Source: Escarpia spicata
Taxonomy: Eukaryota > Annelida > Polychaeta > Sabellida > Siboglinidae
DNA: 64,000 bases
Assembly (NCBI GenBank): GCA_963995525.1
Contig: OZ023211.1
Coordinates: 52,790,228-52,854,227 of the forward strand
Direction of reading: 5' to 3'
Part shown: piece by piece, positions 33,024-44,285 of the stretch
Layout of the letters: every line of letters starts with the position of its first letter
Numbering within the stretch: position 1 is the first letter of the stretch
Made by a program: the position numbers and the translations under genes
Notes under the pieces: generated by a model
Seen by the model: only the letters and a program-made list of their open reading frames with translations
The model's database searches: none
Told to the model about the DNA's origin: nothing

Positions 33024-33044
33024 CCTTTTGTCACAGGCTCATAT
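33024..33044 (-). repeat. Terminal inverted repeat of element T (right), unit 3
   Basis: Exact complement of 29628-29648; next to the 5' end of the gene. Confidence 0.8.
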
Positions 33045-34021
33045 GTTCTACCGTGCAAGAAAGCGTATGTATGTATACACGTACATGCAACCATAAACGC
33101 GCACACCTTTATACATACATGATGGGCCGGTACGCTTCAAAGTGAGCCGAAAGAACAAGCCCGAAAATGTTAACTAGATATACGAATACAACAGGTAATA
33201 TGTACCAGAATGCGAAGATGTTTCGGTAGTGTTCCTGCAGATGTCCATAATATAACTGTACTGAATAGTCACTTAGTTCTGCAAATATTGTAAATAATGT
33301 CTCTAAACACCTATAAGGTGTAGTGAACAAAGAGGTAGCGTCCACCTGATGCAATCATATATGTATCTAACCAAACAAGGGTCTTAACAACATCAATAAT
33401 GTCACTGTGTTGCGTAACGATTTATGTTTAGCCGGGCTGAACAAGCGACTTTGGTCGCTGACACTTCCCGATCGAGATACACCTGTCGCTACGAGGCACG
33501 ACTGTGATAACTGGCCAATCGTGGTATCGGCTGTTGGTCAACGGCCCTTCTGTGTTGGTGCTTGTCGTGTTAGGCAAGGCTGGTCGGACGACACAGCTCG
33601 TCTTGGCGTAGCGAAACTGCCGAGGAACGACTGGCTGGTGGCGGTTTGAGGTGAGTCTCCTCTAGGATGCGGGTCGTTGACACACAACGAGCACTCCCAA
33701 GTGCTACGAGTCGAGACTGGGTTTAACTTTCGTGTTGCATGTTGAATAATGGGCCGACACTGCTCGCTGTTGCCCAGTCTTCTCTGAGGAGCGACTGGTT
33801 GGTCGCGCGGTGAATTGGTTGTTCTTGTGGTTCCAACTGAAACACTCGTATGACACACATTTAAATGGTTCTACGTCGGGTGTAAGCACAATAGGATCTT
33901 GATTGAATTGTCTTCAACGCGGACAACATAGTTATCGCGGCACCAATACCGGGAAGATAGTAATTCATCGAATCTCTGAAAATCAGCTTTGATTCTAAGA
34001 GAATGCTTACGAATAAAAGGC
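33045..34021 (-). mobile_element. LINE-R 3' end, copy split by element T, unit 3
   Basis: ORF2 stop at 33873-33871, preceded by RYWCRDNYV and IKILLCLHPT codons. About 96 bp of the 3'UTR are missing near 33535 (CGGCTG joined to TTGGTCAACG), a private deletion. A TGTATGTATACAC microsatellite-like stretch lies next to element T. Confidence 0.65.
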
Positions 34022-35220
34022 ATTAATACTTAATGTTGTTACTTTTTAAAGTCATGTTTACATACATTTTTCATATTCCAAATACAGTATTCTAGTAGGT
34101 TAGACAATAGAATAAGCAACTTACGGTGGATGAAGCCGCAACATAATTTTAATGTTATCATTATCCGTGTAAGCTATATTACTGTTTCTGCACCAGCTTT
34201 GTGCTTCTTTAATTTGGTTTTGTAAATCTTGTGATATTCCGTGTTTGTTTCCGAGTCGGTTTAGTATTTTTAAATTCAGGTTTGCTTCTTGTAATTCAGA
34301 ATGTTTAATTCGTGATAAGCGGATAGAGTGGTATATTAGTACCCGCGGAATTGTATTTTACGTTCTTCCCACCACTCAATGTTATATGGTCAGTACTTGA
34401 TTCTAGTATTTCCCATAAATCTTTGAAATCAGTTTGGAAGTATGGATCTTCTAAAGTTTTTGTATTGCATTTCCAATACCCTGGTCCAGTCTCTTGCAGA
34501 ACATCACCCAAAATAACATATAATGACAAAATCTTGTGATCTGAAATATTATTACCCGATGAGTCATGTTGCACTGAAATTACTCCGTTGGAAAGTGTGT
34601 CTGATACATAGAATCGGTCAAGTCTGCACTGTCTCGAGGTTGAGTTTTCCCAGGAATATGTTTTTGTGAGGGTACAATTTTCTGAAAGCATCTTGTAATT
34701 TTTTTTTATTACAAACAGGTAATAAAACATTACGACCCCGTGCTACGTTCATGTCATTCCCTCAACTCTTGTCTAATTTAAGATCAATCATACATTTAAA
34801 ATCTCCTCCTAATATTATGGGGAATTTCGCATTTAGATACTGATTGAAGGAAGTAACATTCTTTACGCTTGACGGGAATTGTTTGAGCGTAAATATTTAA
34901 CAATTTTACTGTTTGGCCGTCGATTGTTACCAGTAAACATAGTAATGTTCCTTCTGTGATTTAATTTTGAATTTTAAATTCGTTCTAAACGAAATGGCTA
35001 CCCCTTTTGAAGGTGATCCAAATGTCCAATATATCTTCCCTCCCCGTTGTTGTTCTCAATTTCTACCTGAGAAGGTATTACAACAACGTGTTTCTTGTAA
35101 TAAATAAAGGTCTACTTTGTTAATCTTTAAATATTGAATAATATTTTCTCTCTTCCGAAAATCTTTTGAGTCCCTTGTAAATTTAGAGACGAAACTCGTA
35201 ATTTGTTACTTATAATTTTT
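34022..35220 (-). pseudogene. LINE-B ORF2 remnant: endonuclease kept, RT deleted, unit 3
   Basis: Stop at 34133-34131. The 141-codon frame 34730-34305 holds CRLDRFYVSDTLSNGV, NNISDHKIL and GPGYWKCNTKTLEDPYF, running on into the linker without the break seen in unit 1. The linker-to-C-terminus junction is the same as at 4984. The upstream endonuclease half (to 35220) has stops. Confidence 0.7.
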
Positions 35221-35240
35221 TTAAAGTTTAATTCCTCTCT

Positions 35241-35776
35241 TTAATCTCCGCTTCCACATTTCTTATTATTAGAAATGCCAGACTCCGATTCATAACCTGA
35301 GTTATGATCGAAATCTCCCTCCGCTATCACCAGCCTACCAAGTGAAGGGCCAGCCGGCGAGGTCGGAGGGGAAACACTCCGTGATCTCTTTTTTGTTGAC
35401 ACAATCTCCCATTTCCCCTCCTCGTCGCCTGAAGACACGCTCTCCCCACTGTCGTCTGAGAACATGCCCCCGACACAGGGACTGAGTCCTCCGGCTGAGG
35501 GCTACTTCCCTCAGCCTTCCTTGGTGACTGGACGTGGTCTTCACTCCCGTTAACTGGTGGGCTCTGTGTGTTCCCCCTCTCTAGTTCGTGTTCCGATGGT
35601 ACTGTGACCATCCTATTTCTGTTCCTCCTTACTTCAGCAATTCTGTCTAAATCTAAATTCCGGATGCCTTCCGCCACAACCACCCCCGCTTTTCTCTCCT
35701 CCTCTGACAATCCATGTAATACTGAACGCATTTGTTCAGTCATTATATCTACTCTGTGTTCAGAATTGACCGCACC
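35241..35776 (-). pseudogene. LINE-B ORF1 C-terminal part, unit 3
   Basis: GAVNSEHRVDIMTEQMRSVL through ELERGNTQSPPVNGSEDHVQ, then a frame change and SDDSGESVSSGDEEGKWE to the stop. It starts at an acceptor-like TTCTTACAG (35779-35777). Confidence 0.65.
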
Positions 35777-36397
35777 CTGTAAGAACAAGAACAAGAAGTA
35801 GAAGTTTATTTTGACCCCAAAACATATAACACAATAATAACAACACAATAAACATGTCAGATATGTGCATTACCACAAATAAACTAAATATGCATATATA
35901 GTATACACCATTTCTTAAAGGCAGAAATAATAAGTGATTAAAGGAGAAAAATATACCGTTTGTTTTAAGACACACTAGGGGGTCAGTGGCTCCCACTAAG
36001 ACATGCTGTCGCTATCATGGGAGCCACGGTAGTTATAACTAATTATAATAACTTTTTTGTTCCTTTTTTAACATAAGTTGTCCTTTGTATCTTACATGTC
36101 GGCTGATATATTAAAATATGTGCATATACTTAAATAGTAGTTTTCGTCCATTTTGTAACAATTTGCAACATTGATTTTGGAGACATGAATAACAATTTGT
36201 AAGTGTGCATGTATCTTTGTATTTTTTCAGGAAAATATTTTAGCGTAGATTGCAAAGCCTCGACGGCTATGAGTATATATCTTTTTTCCACAATTTCAGT
36301 AGTATTGTTTATAGTGTGGGGCAAGTTATATTTAAGACATAGTTTTGCAAATTCATGTTTAGTGGTCCCCCACATAGGCTACATCAGTGGTGCTTAC
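35777..36397 (-). other. Intron-like insert in LINE-B ORF1 containing X copy a, unit 3
   Basis: 621 bp bounded on the minus strand by CCAG|GTAAGCACC (donor, 36397-36392) and TTGTTCTTGTTCTTACAG|G (acceptor, 35779-35777). Flanking codons read GSVKAAPAETKATCQ and GAVNSEHRVDIMTEQ; the same region is contiguous in LINE-C (GSVTAALAVNSEQRV) and LINE-A (AETKVTRVDI). Inside are the X hairpin (35986-36027) and an 81-codon minus frame (36375-36130: KHEFAKLCLKYNLPHTINN, EALQSTLKYFPEKIQ) that I do not recognise. Units 3 and 4 agree on both edges. Confidence 0.5.
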
Positions 36398-36664
36398 CTG
36401 GCATGTCGCCTTAGTCTCCGCCGGTGCCGCCTTCACGCTACCGTGCGTGCCCTCTCTGTTATTGCGTAACAGAGCGATGCCGACCGCACTTTTGGTTGTC
36501 GTCTCAGCGTCAGTGCTTTCTCGCGAAGGGGTGTCCGCGACTGTCTCCTCGTCTACGCACATATCGTCTGCCGGTTCCCGTCTGGCTTCTCCCTCTCCAC
36601 TCTTCCTTCCACGAGTAGCGTTGGCGTACGTTGCCTTCTTCTCACTACACATGTCCGTCGACAA
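36398..36664 (-). pseudogene. LINE-B ORF1 middle part between X copies, unit 3
   Basis: 89 codons from CSEKKATYANATRGRKSGEG through CVDEETVADTPSRESTDAE to ETKATCQ at the donor-like site. It repeats the middle of the ORF1 found at 37021-37875 but with GAG where that copy has a TAG stop. The upstream edge is X copy b. Confidence 0.65.
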
Positions 36665-37020
36665 TAAACATGTCAGGTATGTGCATTACCACAAATAAAT
36701 TAAATATGCATATATATTATACACCATTTCTTAAAGACAGACAAAATAAGTGATTAAAGCAGAAACATATGCCGTTTGTTTTAAGACACACAATGGGGGT
36801 CAGTGGCTCCCACTAAGACATGCTGCCGCTATCATGGGAGCCACGGTAGTTATAACCAATCATTATAACCTTTTTGTTCATTTTTTTACATAAGTTGTCC
36901 TTTATACCTTACATATCGGCTGACGTATTCAAATATGTGCATATACTTAAATAGTAGTTTTCGTCCATTTTTGTAACAATTTGCATCATTGATTTTGGAG
37001 ACATGAATAACAATTTGTAA
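36665..37020 (-). repeat. X copy b, unit 3
   Basis: Direct repeat of X copy a (about 90% alike by eye), starting at AATAAACATGTCAGGTATGTG. Hairpin arms are at 36803-36812 and 36835-36844. Together with 36398-36664 it makes a roughly 0.8-kb direct duplication that is single in unit 1. Confidence 0.75.
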
Positions 37021-37875
37021 GTGTCTCCGCCGATGCCGCCGTCACGTTACAGTGCGTGCCGTCTCTGTTATTTCGTAACAGGGCGATGCCGGCCGCACTT
37101 TTGGTTGTCGTCTCAGCGTCAGTGCTTTCTCGCGAAGGGGTTTTCGCGACTGTCTACTCGTCTACGCACATATCGTCTGTCGGTTCCCGTCTGGCTTCTC
37201 CCTTTCCACTCTTCCGTCCACGAGTAGCGTTGGCGTACGTTGCCTTCTTCTCACTACACCCCTCCGTTGTGTGGCCATACTGACCATGTTGACGACAGAA
37301 GGGTGTAATGCACTCTCTGCGGTAATAAACTGTTTTTCGACATTTCAGGCAAAGTGGCAGTATGCGTGTTATGGTGACCAAACATTCATATTTGTCATAA
37401 ATTGTCGGATTGGTGATAGCAATGATATGCGAGATGTCACGCTTGTCACCAATCGTCAGTACTGATCTTACTCCCGTTGCAACACTTTCAAAGCCTGGAC
37501 TAGATGATTTCTCATAGGTTATAGATGTGATCCAACAATAATCGTCAAGCTGTTCTACAATGGCCTCGTTCGTTACGAAGAGCGGGGCCCAGTGAATTCG
37601 GGCTGTGAACTGTCTATTGTTCGCTGATTTTATCTCGAATAGCTTACCCTTGACCATCGTAACCCCTGCCTTAAGAACGCATCTCTGGCTTCCTCTGACT
37701 TGGCGGCCAAGTGCCACACATTGCTTATGTTCAACGTCCCAAAACCTAAAACGTTGTCACTCACCTTTCCCACGATGTCTTCTATTGGAGATAGGCAATC
37801 ATCTCGCAGATGCAGGGTGCCGTTATGCGGGCCTGTTAAAACAACAGAACACCGATGCACTCTCTTGGTGATCAA
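37021..37875 (-). pseudogene. LINE-B ORF1 N-terminal and zinc-knuckle part, unit 3
   Basis: Adds the N terminus missing in unit 1: VHRCSVVLTGPHNGTLHLRD, KVSDNVLGFGTLNISNVWHL (37875-37630). The 187-codon frame 37717-37154 has the His-to-Tyr knuckle and the same TAG stop. A 1-bp frame change separates the two frames. It is cut at 37875 by the LINE-D tail. Confidence 0.75.
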
Positions 37876-38873
37876 TTTTTTTTTCTTTCAGTGTTTATTC
37901 GCATATAGTACATAGTACATTTACAAATAAAGGTTGTACATATTATACGGATAAAACATTATCAAATTCGTATTAAGATACATCCTCATGGTATATCCTC
38001 ATGGTATACGTATATTTAACCAGTTTGAATAAGACATTTTTTTAAACACTGAAGCATAAGATAACTGCAATCGCCTGCTCTAACCGTTTGTGTTTAAACC
38101 ATCGCCTGCTCTAACCGTTTGTGTTTAAACCAAAGCTATAGATTGCTGGGTAAGAGTAATTACTTTTGTTGAGAAATGACGATATACATATTTATTCTTT
38201 CCTGTAATGATTGTGGACGTACGGGATCTTATCTCAATCCATTGGTCCAAACAGTGGCAATAAAGGATGAATCGTAGTACATGACGTGATAGTGCTTGCG
38301 GGCCTATTACGACCGCGCCAGTGGCCAAGAAGAACTTGTGGAGGTAGACCCTTCTCCAAGGTTCCACTCCACAAGTTCCAATAGAAGTTTGTGGTACACG
38401 GACTGTAGGTGGTGACTCCCACTCTATTGGTCCTGGATGATGTTATAACATTATGTTGTACAGGAATATCGGATGTATCCTACCGCGTCAAACTCAAAGC
38501 CCATATAGTATGGGTACCAAACCACCATGTTCGAGTATTGAAAATGACCAAACGGATAGAGCTGGAAATATGTAACTTTTTGTATAACAAACAAACATTA
38601 GTGTTCACTGTTTAAGGTAGAACGGCTCAGCTGGCAGGCATTTTAAATAAATGTTTGTTTGTTTCTAGTTCCTGCAATTCCAGAAGACTTGAAAAGCGCT
38701 GTGTAGTTAAGACAGTCTTTGTGTATAACGTGCTTGGGTGTCACTGTGCGTCGTGCTGCACGTTCCGTACGGACAACTCCATGTTCAGTGTTACGTAACG
38801 AGCGATCTGGTGCGTGACACGTTCTGTTATTGTTCACTGTATTGTCGTTCCGCTGGTGCGCCACATCAATCTT
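37876..38873 (-). mobile_element. LINE-D 3'UTR and A-rich tail, unit 3
   Basis: Tail at 37876-37889 (T9CTTTC on plus). The region ends at about 38873, where roughly 480 bp of 3'UTR and ORF2 end are lost compared with units 1 and 4 (CAATCTT joined to TCAATCAAGGTTTTCG). Confidence 0.6.
38070..38131. repeat. 31-bp tandem duplication, unit 3
   Basis: Two perfect copies, as at 7984. Confidence 0.9.
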
Positions 38874-39373
38874 TCAATCAAGGTTTTCGTCTATGTGAAA
38901 AGTAATACCTGTCAAACTTTCAAAAACAGTTTCGACGAAAGTCCAATTTTCTTGCACTAAGGTACATCTAAAAAATAGAAGAGTGAATGAATCCTCTCTT
39001 CGCATACATATATTACACTTGGGTGTTTTACTAAGTTTGAAGGTGTACAATTTTAATTGCGTCATCAATGCTTGGTGTGCAATTCTCCATGCTAAATCTC
39101 TATATTTTGAATTTACGAATTGACAGTGGACATTCTTCCAGACCAGTTCAAATTCAATTGACGGGAAAATAAATCCGACATATAGTGGGTGCACTTTCAT
39201 TAATTGATTATATATAATCTTTGTAGTTACTACTTCCGTTCCACTGTAATTGGGAAAAACTTCAACGAACCTATGGAAACACTTTAAGGCATCTCTGTAG
39301 AACGCGGGAGCTGACTCTGAATGTGGTTTAGTCATATCTGCTAGAGAGGAATTATATGAACAAAATTGTTGGA
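38874..39373 (-). pseudogene. LINE-D ORF2 C-terminal fragment, unit 3, 3' deleted
   Basis: 153 codons (39335-38874) with the zinc finger CNIC...FTLLFFRC. The zinc-binding His (FTHL in units 1 and 4) is Leu here. The last 100 codons are removed by the 480-bp deletion. Confidence 0.7.
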
Positions 39374-40568
39374 TTTCACGAAAGCACTACTGCTAATCGG
39401 TGACAAGACAAACATCAAAATGTACCGTTTCATTTCGAATCGCCCACAAACGCGCACTCCTTTAGACATACATGATGGGCCGGTACTCTTCAAAATGAGC
39501 CGAAAGCACAATGTCCGAAAATGTTAACTAGACATACGAATACAACAGGTACTATGTACCAGAAGGCGTACATGTTTCAGTAGTGATCCTGTAGATGTCT
39601 ATAATATAACAGTACTGAGTAGTCACTCAGTTCTGCAATTGTTGTAAATAATGTCTCTAAACACCTATAAAGTGTAGTGGTCCACCTGGTGCAGTCACAT
39701 CATATGTAACCAAACAAGGATCTCAACAACATCAATAAATGTCACTGTATAGCTAACATATATAATTAAAAGTAAATGTCTGAATTCAAAATCAAAATCG
39801 TAAGAGTAGTCACTGCGTAAAACTGCCTCTACAATATGGCAGACGAGAAAAAACATCACTGTGTGAAGCTAATAAAGACACTGTGTATGCATGTAAGTGT
39901 TCACTATGTGAGTAGGCGGACGTCTCATTGTAATTATCGGTCGAGCGACACTGTCCGAAGTTGCGTAACGATTTATGTTTAGTCGGGCCAAGCAGGCGAC
40001 TTTGGTCGCTGACACTTCTCGATCGAGACACTCCTGTCGCTGCGTGGTACGACTGTGATAACTGGTCAATCGTGGTATTGGGTGTGCACGTGTTTATCTG
40101 GCCCCAACGAGCAACATTGGTCATTAGTGTTTTCCGAAACTTCCCGGACGCTACGAATTGCGTGTCACTGGGCGGTCGTGATGGATAACGGCCCATCTGC
40201 GTGGGTGCTTGTCGTGTTAGGCCAGGCCGGTCGGACGACACAGCTAGTCGTGGCGTAGCGAAACTGCCGAGGAACGACTGGCTGGTGGCGGTTTGAGGTG
40301 AGTCTCCTCTAGGACGCGGGTCGTTGACACACAACGAGCACTCCCAAGTGCTACGAGTCGAGGATGGGTTTGACTTTCGTGTTGCATGTTGAATAATGGG
40401 CCGACACTGCTCGCTGTTGCCCAGTCTTCTCTGAGGAGCGACTGGTTGGTCGCGCGGTGAATTGGTTGTTCTTGTGGTTCCAACTGAAACACTCGTATGA
40501 CACACATTTAAATGGTTCTACGTCGGGTGTAAGCACAATAGGATCTTGATTGAATTGTCTTCAACGCG
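39374..40568 (-). mobile_element. LINE-R 3' end, second copy, unit 3
   Basis: Uninterrupted copy without element T. It has GAGGAACGACTGGCTGGTGG near 40270, where units 1 and 4 read GAAGAAAACTGACTGGTGG. Confidence 0.65.
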
Positions 40569-41835
40569 GTTAATACTTAATGTTGTTACTTTTTAAAGTA
40601 ATGTTTACATCAATTTCTCATATTCCAAATACAGTACTCTCGTAGGTTAGACAATAAGCAACTTACGGTGGATGAAGCCGGAGGCAATCTGTTTTAATTC
40701 GTGATTCTGAGCATCTAATAAAGAGACATCTTATACACAAAGTTGTCTTCTTGTATATGTCATATCTTCATTTCTCTTTGTCTATAAGCAGTACGTTTGT
40801 AAGTTCACCAAGAACAGCAGCATTTCATTAATTTGTGGAACATTCATATTTTGTAAAGATTGAATACTACAAGTTTCTGGTCTATGTGGAAATGAAAGCC
40901 TGTTAACCCGTCAAAAACAGCTTCAACGAAAGTCCAGTTTTCTTGTACTAAGGTACATCAAAAAATAATTGTGTTAGGGACTCGTCTTTTCGCATACATA
41001 TATTACACTAAGGTGTCTTACTAAGCTTGTAAGTGTGCAATTGCGTCATCATTACTTGGTGTGCAATTCTCCATGCTAAATATATTTTTTTGGATTTACG
41101 AACTGACAACGGATGTTTCTCAAGGCCAGTTCAAATTTGACTGACGGGAAAATTGATCTGACATATGGGTCGTGGGTGCACTTTCATAATTTATTATATA
41201 TAATCTTTGTAGTCACCATTTCCATTCCACTATAATTGGGAAATTCTTCAACGAAACTGCGAAAAAACTTGAGAAGGCATCTCTGTAAAACTTGGGTGCT
41301 GACTCTGAATGTGGTTTCGTTCTATCAGCTAGAGAGGAATTATATGTCCTTAGTTGCAACCATATCCAATACCGTGCAAGAAAAATCAATTTTGCCTAAC
41401 TTCCTTTTATTAATGTCAACACATGTTTAATTAATAATGCATTCAATTTAGTTCGTCAGTTTACTACATTCAACCCTCCTTGATAGAAACTGTTATGCAT
41501 TGTCTTTCTATTAACCATTTCTACTTTGTTTTTCCATATGAATGAAAAAAGTAGTTTGTTTAACCTTGTTTCCACGTATGCAGGCATAAGTAATACACTT
41601 CCTGTACACCAAATGGAATTGCAGATAACCGTATGTAAAATAACGCTTCTGCCTTTAAATGTCGAGTCTCTGTTACTAAATAAATTTACAGTATTTTCTA
41701 TTTTTTAAGCATTTTTCCCCAGTTTTTACTTTCAGCATGGTCCGACCCTAAGTAAATCCCACTTCTTAAGTTCACTCGACCATTTTAACCCAAAAGGCTG
41801 GTCTTTTCTATCTCTACATTTACCCAACCACGTTC
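40569..41835 (-). pseudogene. LINE-C ORF2 C-terminal region, decayed, unit 3
   Basis: Stop at 40665-40663, 85-bp loss at about 40680 (GAAGCCGGAGGC), no open frame. Further small indels (CTTGTATATGTC near 40750) are private. Confidence 0.55.
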
Positions 41836-43266
41836 CAAATGTTTGTTTGTTTAACTTCGCTGCTGATACCAACTCATATCATTATATTAGCATTAGTATT
41901 TTCCTGACAGAACTGTCATTCGTTACAAATAAAGTTGTATCATTGGCATACTGTGATGTTTGCCTCATGTGTCCCAGGAAGTGGGAATCCTTTGATCATG
42001 GGATCATTACGTATGCGATGAGCAAAGGGTTCTATACACAGCACATACAACAAAGGTGACAGGCTGCATCCCTGTCGGACACTACACTGAACTGGTAACG
42101 ACTCTGTAATGAATCCATTTCTTAATATTTGACTTGACACGTCAGCATATAATAGTTTGACCAAGGAAATGAATTGCGTTCCAAACCCAAAAGCTTCTAG
42201 TACCGTAAATAAATATGTATGTGATACTCTATCAAACGCTTTAGATTGATCTAATGATATAGTGGCACCTGCCATATTATTCCCATTTATACATTCTATA
42301 ATATTTCGAATCTGATGTGTGTTATCTTGGATGGTACGCCCTGGAATTGAACATGTTTGGTCTGGATGTACTATTACATTGATTACTGTCTTTAGTCTTG
42401 AAGTAAGAGCTTTAGACACCATTTTGTAATCACAGTTTAATAAGGAAATAGGACGTCAATTTGTCGAAAGTTCTGCGTTTTCTTTGTTGTTTACATATTA
42501 GTGTTATTAGACAGTGTCTTTGGGAAGGTGAACGTTTTCTTTCTAACCAACAACGATTTATCAGATTTACAAACGATTTACCAATGTAAGGAAAAGCGAA
42601 AGTGTAAAATTCTTTTGGTAATCCATCCGGTCCTGGGGATTTATTATTTTCCATTAGTTTTATTGCTTTCTTACACATTCTTTCAACGTTATTTGCCCAG
42701 TTGTGAACTCTCTTGACTCAGTTTTGGAATGTCTAAGAAAATAATCATTTAGGGAAGCGTCAGTATCTTTTCGTCTATACAATTAGTAACAAGTATTTAT
42801 CCTTTATAATTTTTTAAGAGAATATATTTGTCTGTGGCCGACCTTTTTCTTTACAGAAGAAGAAATTTGTAAGTTTTTAATCATTTTCTAAGTTAACTTT
42901 GGATCTTATTTTTGAACCTTCTAACAATGTATTATTAATATAATCTACTAAGCTTTGTGCTTCTTTAATTTGGTTTTGTAAATCTTGTAATATTCCGTGT
43001 TTGTTTCCTATTCGGTTTAGTCTTTTTAAATTCTGGTTTGCTTGTTGTAATTCAGAATGTTTAACTCGTGACAAGCGGATAGAGTGGAACATGATTAACC
43101 GCCGGAATTGTATTTTACATTCTTCCCACCAGTCAGTATTTTGTTCAGTACTTTATTCTAGTGTTTCCCATAAATATTTGAAATCAGTTTGGAAGTATGG
43201 ATCTTCTAAAGTTTTTGTATGGCATTTCCAATACCCTAGTTCAGTCTCTTGCAGAACATCACCATC
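41836..43266 (-). pseudogene. LINE-C reverse transcriptase and linker, unit 3
   Basis: 160-codon frame 42422-41940 with motifs A and B. NDPMIKG matches unit 4, while units 1 and 2 have NYPMIKG. The Y-A-N-D box and preceding frameshift are present, and so is the 40-bp linker deletion (at about 42785). The GTTT tract is reduced to two or three repeats (41841-41851). Confidence 0.85.
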
Positions 43267-43790
43267 TCTTCACTCCCCGTAACTGGTGGGCTCTGTGTGT
43301 CCCCCCTCTCCAGTTCGTGTTCCGATGGTACTGTGACCATCCTATTTCTGTTCCTCCTTACTTCAGCAAGTCTGTCTTAATGTAAATTCCGGATGCCTTC
43401 CGCGGCAACCACCCACGCTTTTCTCTCCTCCTTTGACAATCCATGTAATACTGAACGCATTTGTTCAGTCATTATATTTACTCTTTGCTCAGAATTGACC
43501 GCCAGTGCCGCCGTCACGCTACCGTGCGTGCCGTCTCTGTTATTACGTAACAGGGCGATGCCGGCCGCAATTTTGGTTGTCGTCTCAGCGTCAATGTCGT
43601 CTCGCGGAGGGGTCTCCGCGACTGTCTCCTCGTTTACACACACACACACACATCTTCTGTCGGTTCTCCTCTGGCTTCTCCTTCTCCACTCTTCCTTCCA
43701 CGGGTAGCGTTGCCGTATATAATAAACGGGACACACTGTATCACTTTCCATGCATGCCAGAAATCAATTGTTAGATAAATACAAAAAACC
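43267..43790 (-). pseudogene. LINE-C ORF1 segment 3, unit 3
   Basis: (AC)8 at about 43635 gives CVCVCVNEETV but keeps the upstream LPVEG part out of frame. THGSVTAALAVNSEQRVNIM runs to KAWVVAAEGIRNLH. Confidence 0.65.
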
Positions 43791-44285
43791 GCACCTAAGT
43801 TGTGTCGCTGTCCACAAAGGCCACAACGGCGGTGCTTACCGGACCCGTCGCCGCCGGTGCCACCGGTGCTGCCGATGCCGCCCTCACGCTTCCGTGCACA
43901 CTGTCGCTGTTATTGCATAACACGGCGTTGCCGATCGCACTTGTTGTAGCCGCCGCAGCGTCTGGGCCGTCTCGCGAAGAGGTCTCCGCGACTGCCTCCT
44001 CGTCCAAGCGCATATCTTCTGTCGGTTCTCTTCCTTCCACGGGTAGCGTTGGCGTACGTTGCCTTTGCCTCACTACACCCCTCCGTCGTGTGGCCATACA
44101 CACCACGGTGACGACAGAAGCAAAGTAGCGGTCGGCCTGTTATGGTGACCAAACATTAATATTTTTCATAAGTTGTCGGATTGGTGACAACAATGATATG
44201 TGGGATGTCACGCTTGTCACCAATCATCACTACTGATCTTACTCCCGTTGCAACACTTTCACAGCCTGGACTAGATGATTTTCTT
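43791..44285 (-). pseudogene. LINE-C ORF1 segment 2, zinc knuckle deleted, unit 3
   Basis: A clean 48-bp deletion at about 44120 (GACAGAAG joined to CAAAGTAGCGG) removes the CLKC-to-CTTP part in frame, leaving GRPLLCFCRHRGVYGHTTEG. The repeat AAG occurs at both edges, which suggests slippage or end joining. Confidence 0.65.

Larger units (their letters stand above)
29628..33044 (-). mobile_element. Element T, complete copy with both terminal inverted repeats, unit 3
   Basis: 3417-bp DNA transposon bounded by perfect 21-bp inverted repeats (29628-29648 and 33024-33044: ATATGAGCCTGTGACAAAAGG and its complement). The ends can be read as TA target duplications flanking TGAGCCTGTGACAAAAGG, though the ATAT palindrome leaves the exact edge open. 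It sits inside LINE-R 3'UTR, and an unoccupied relative is at 39374-40568. It holds one minus-strand transposase-like gene. The superfamily is unassigned. Confidence 0.7.
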
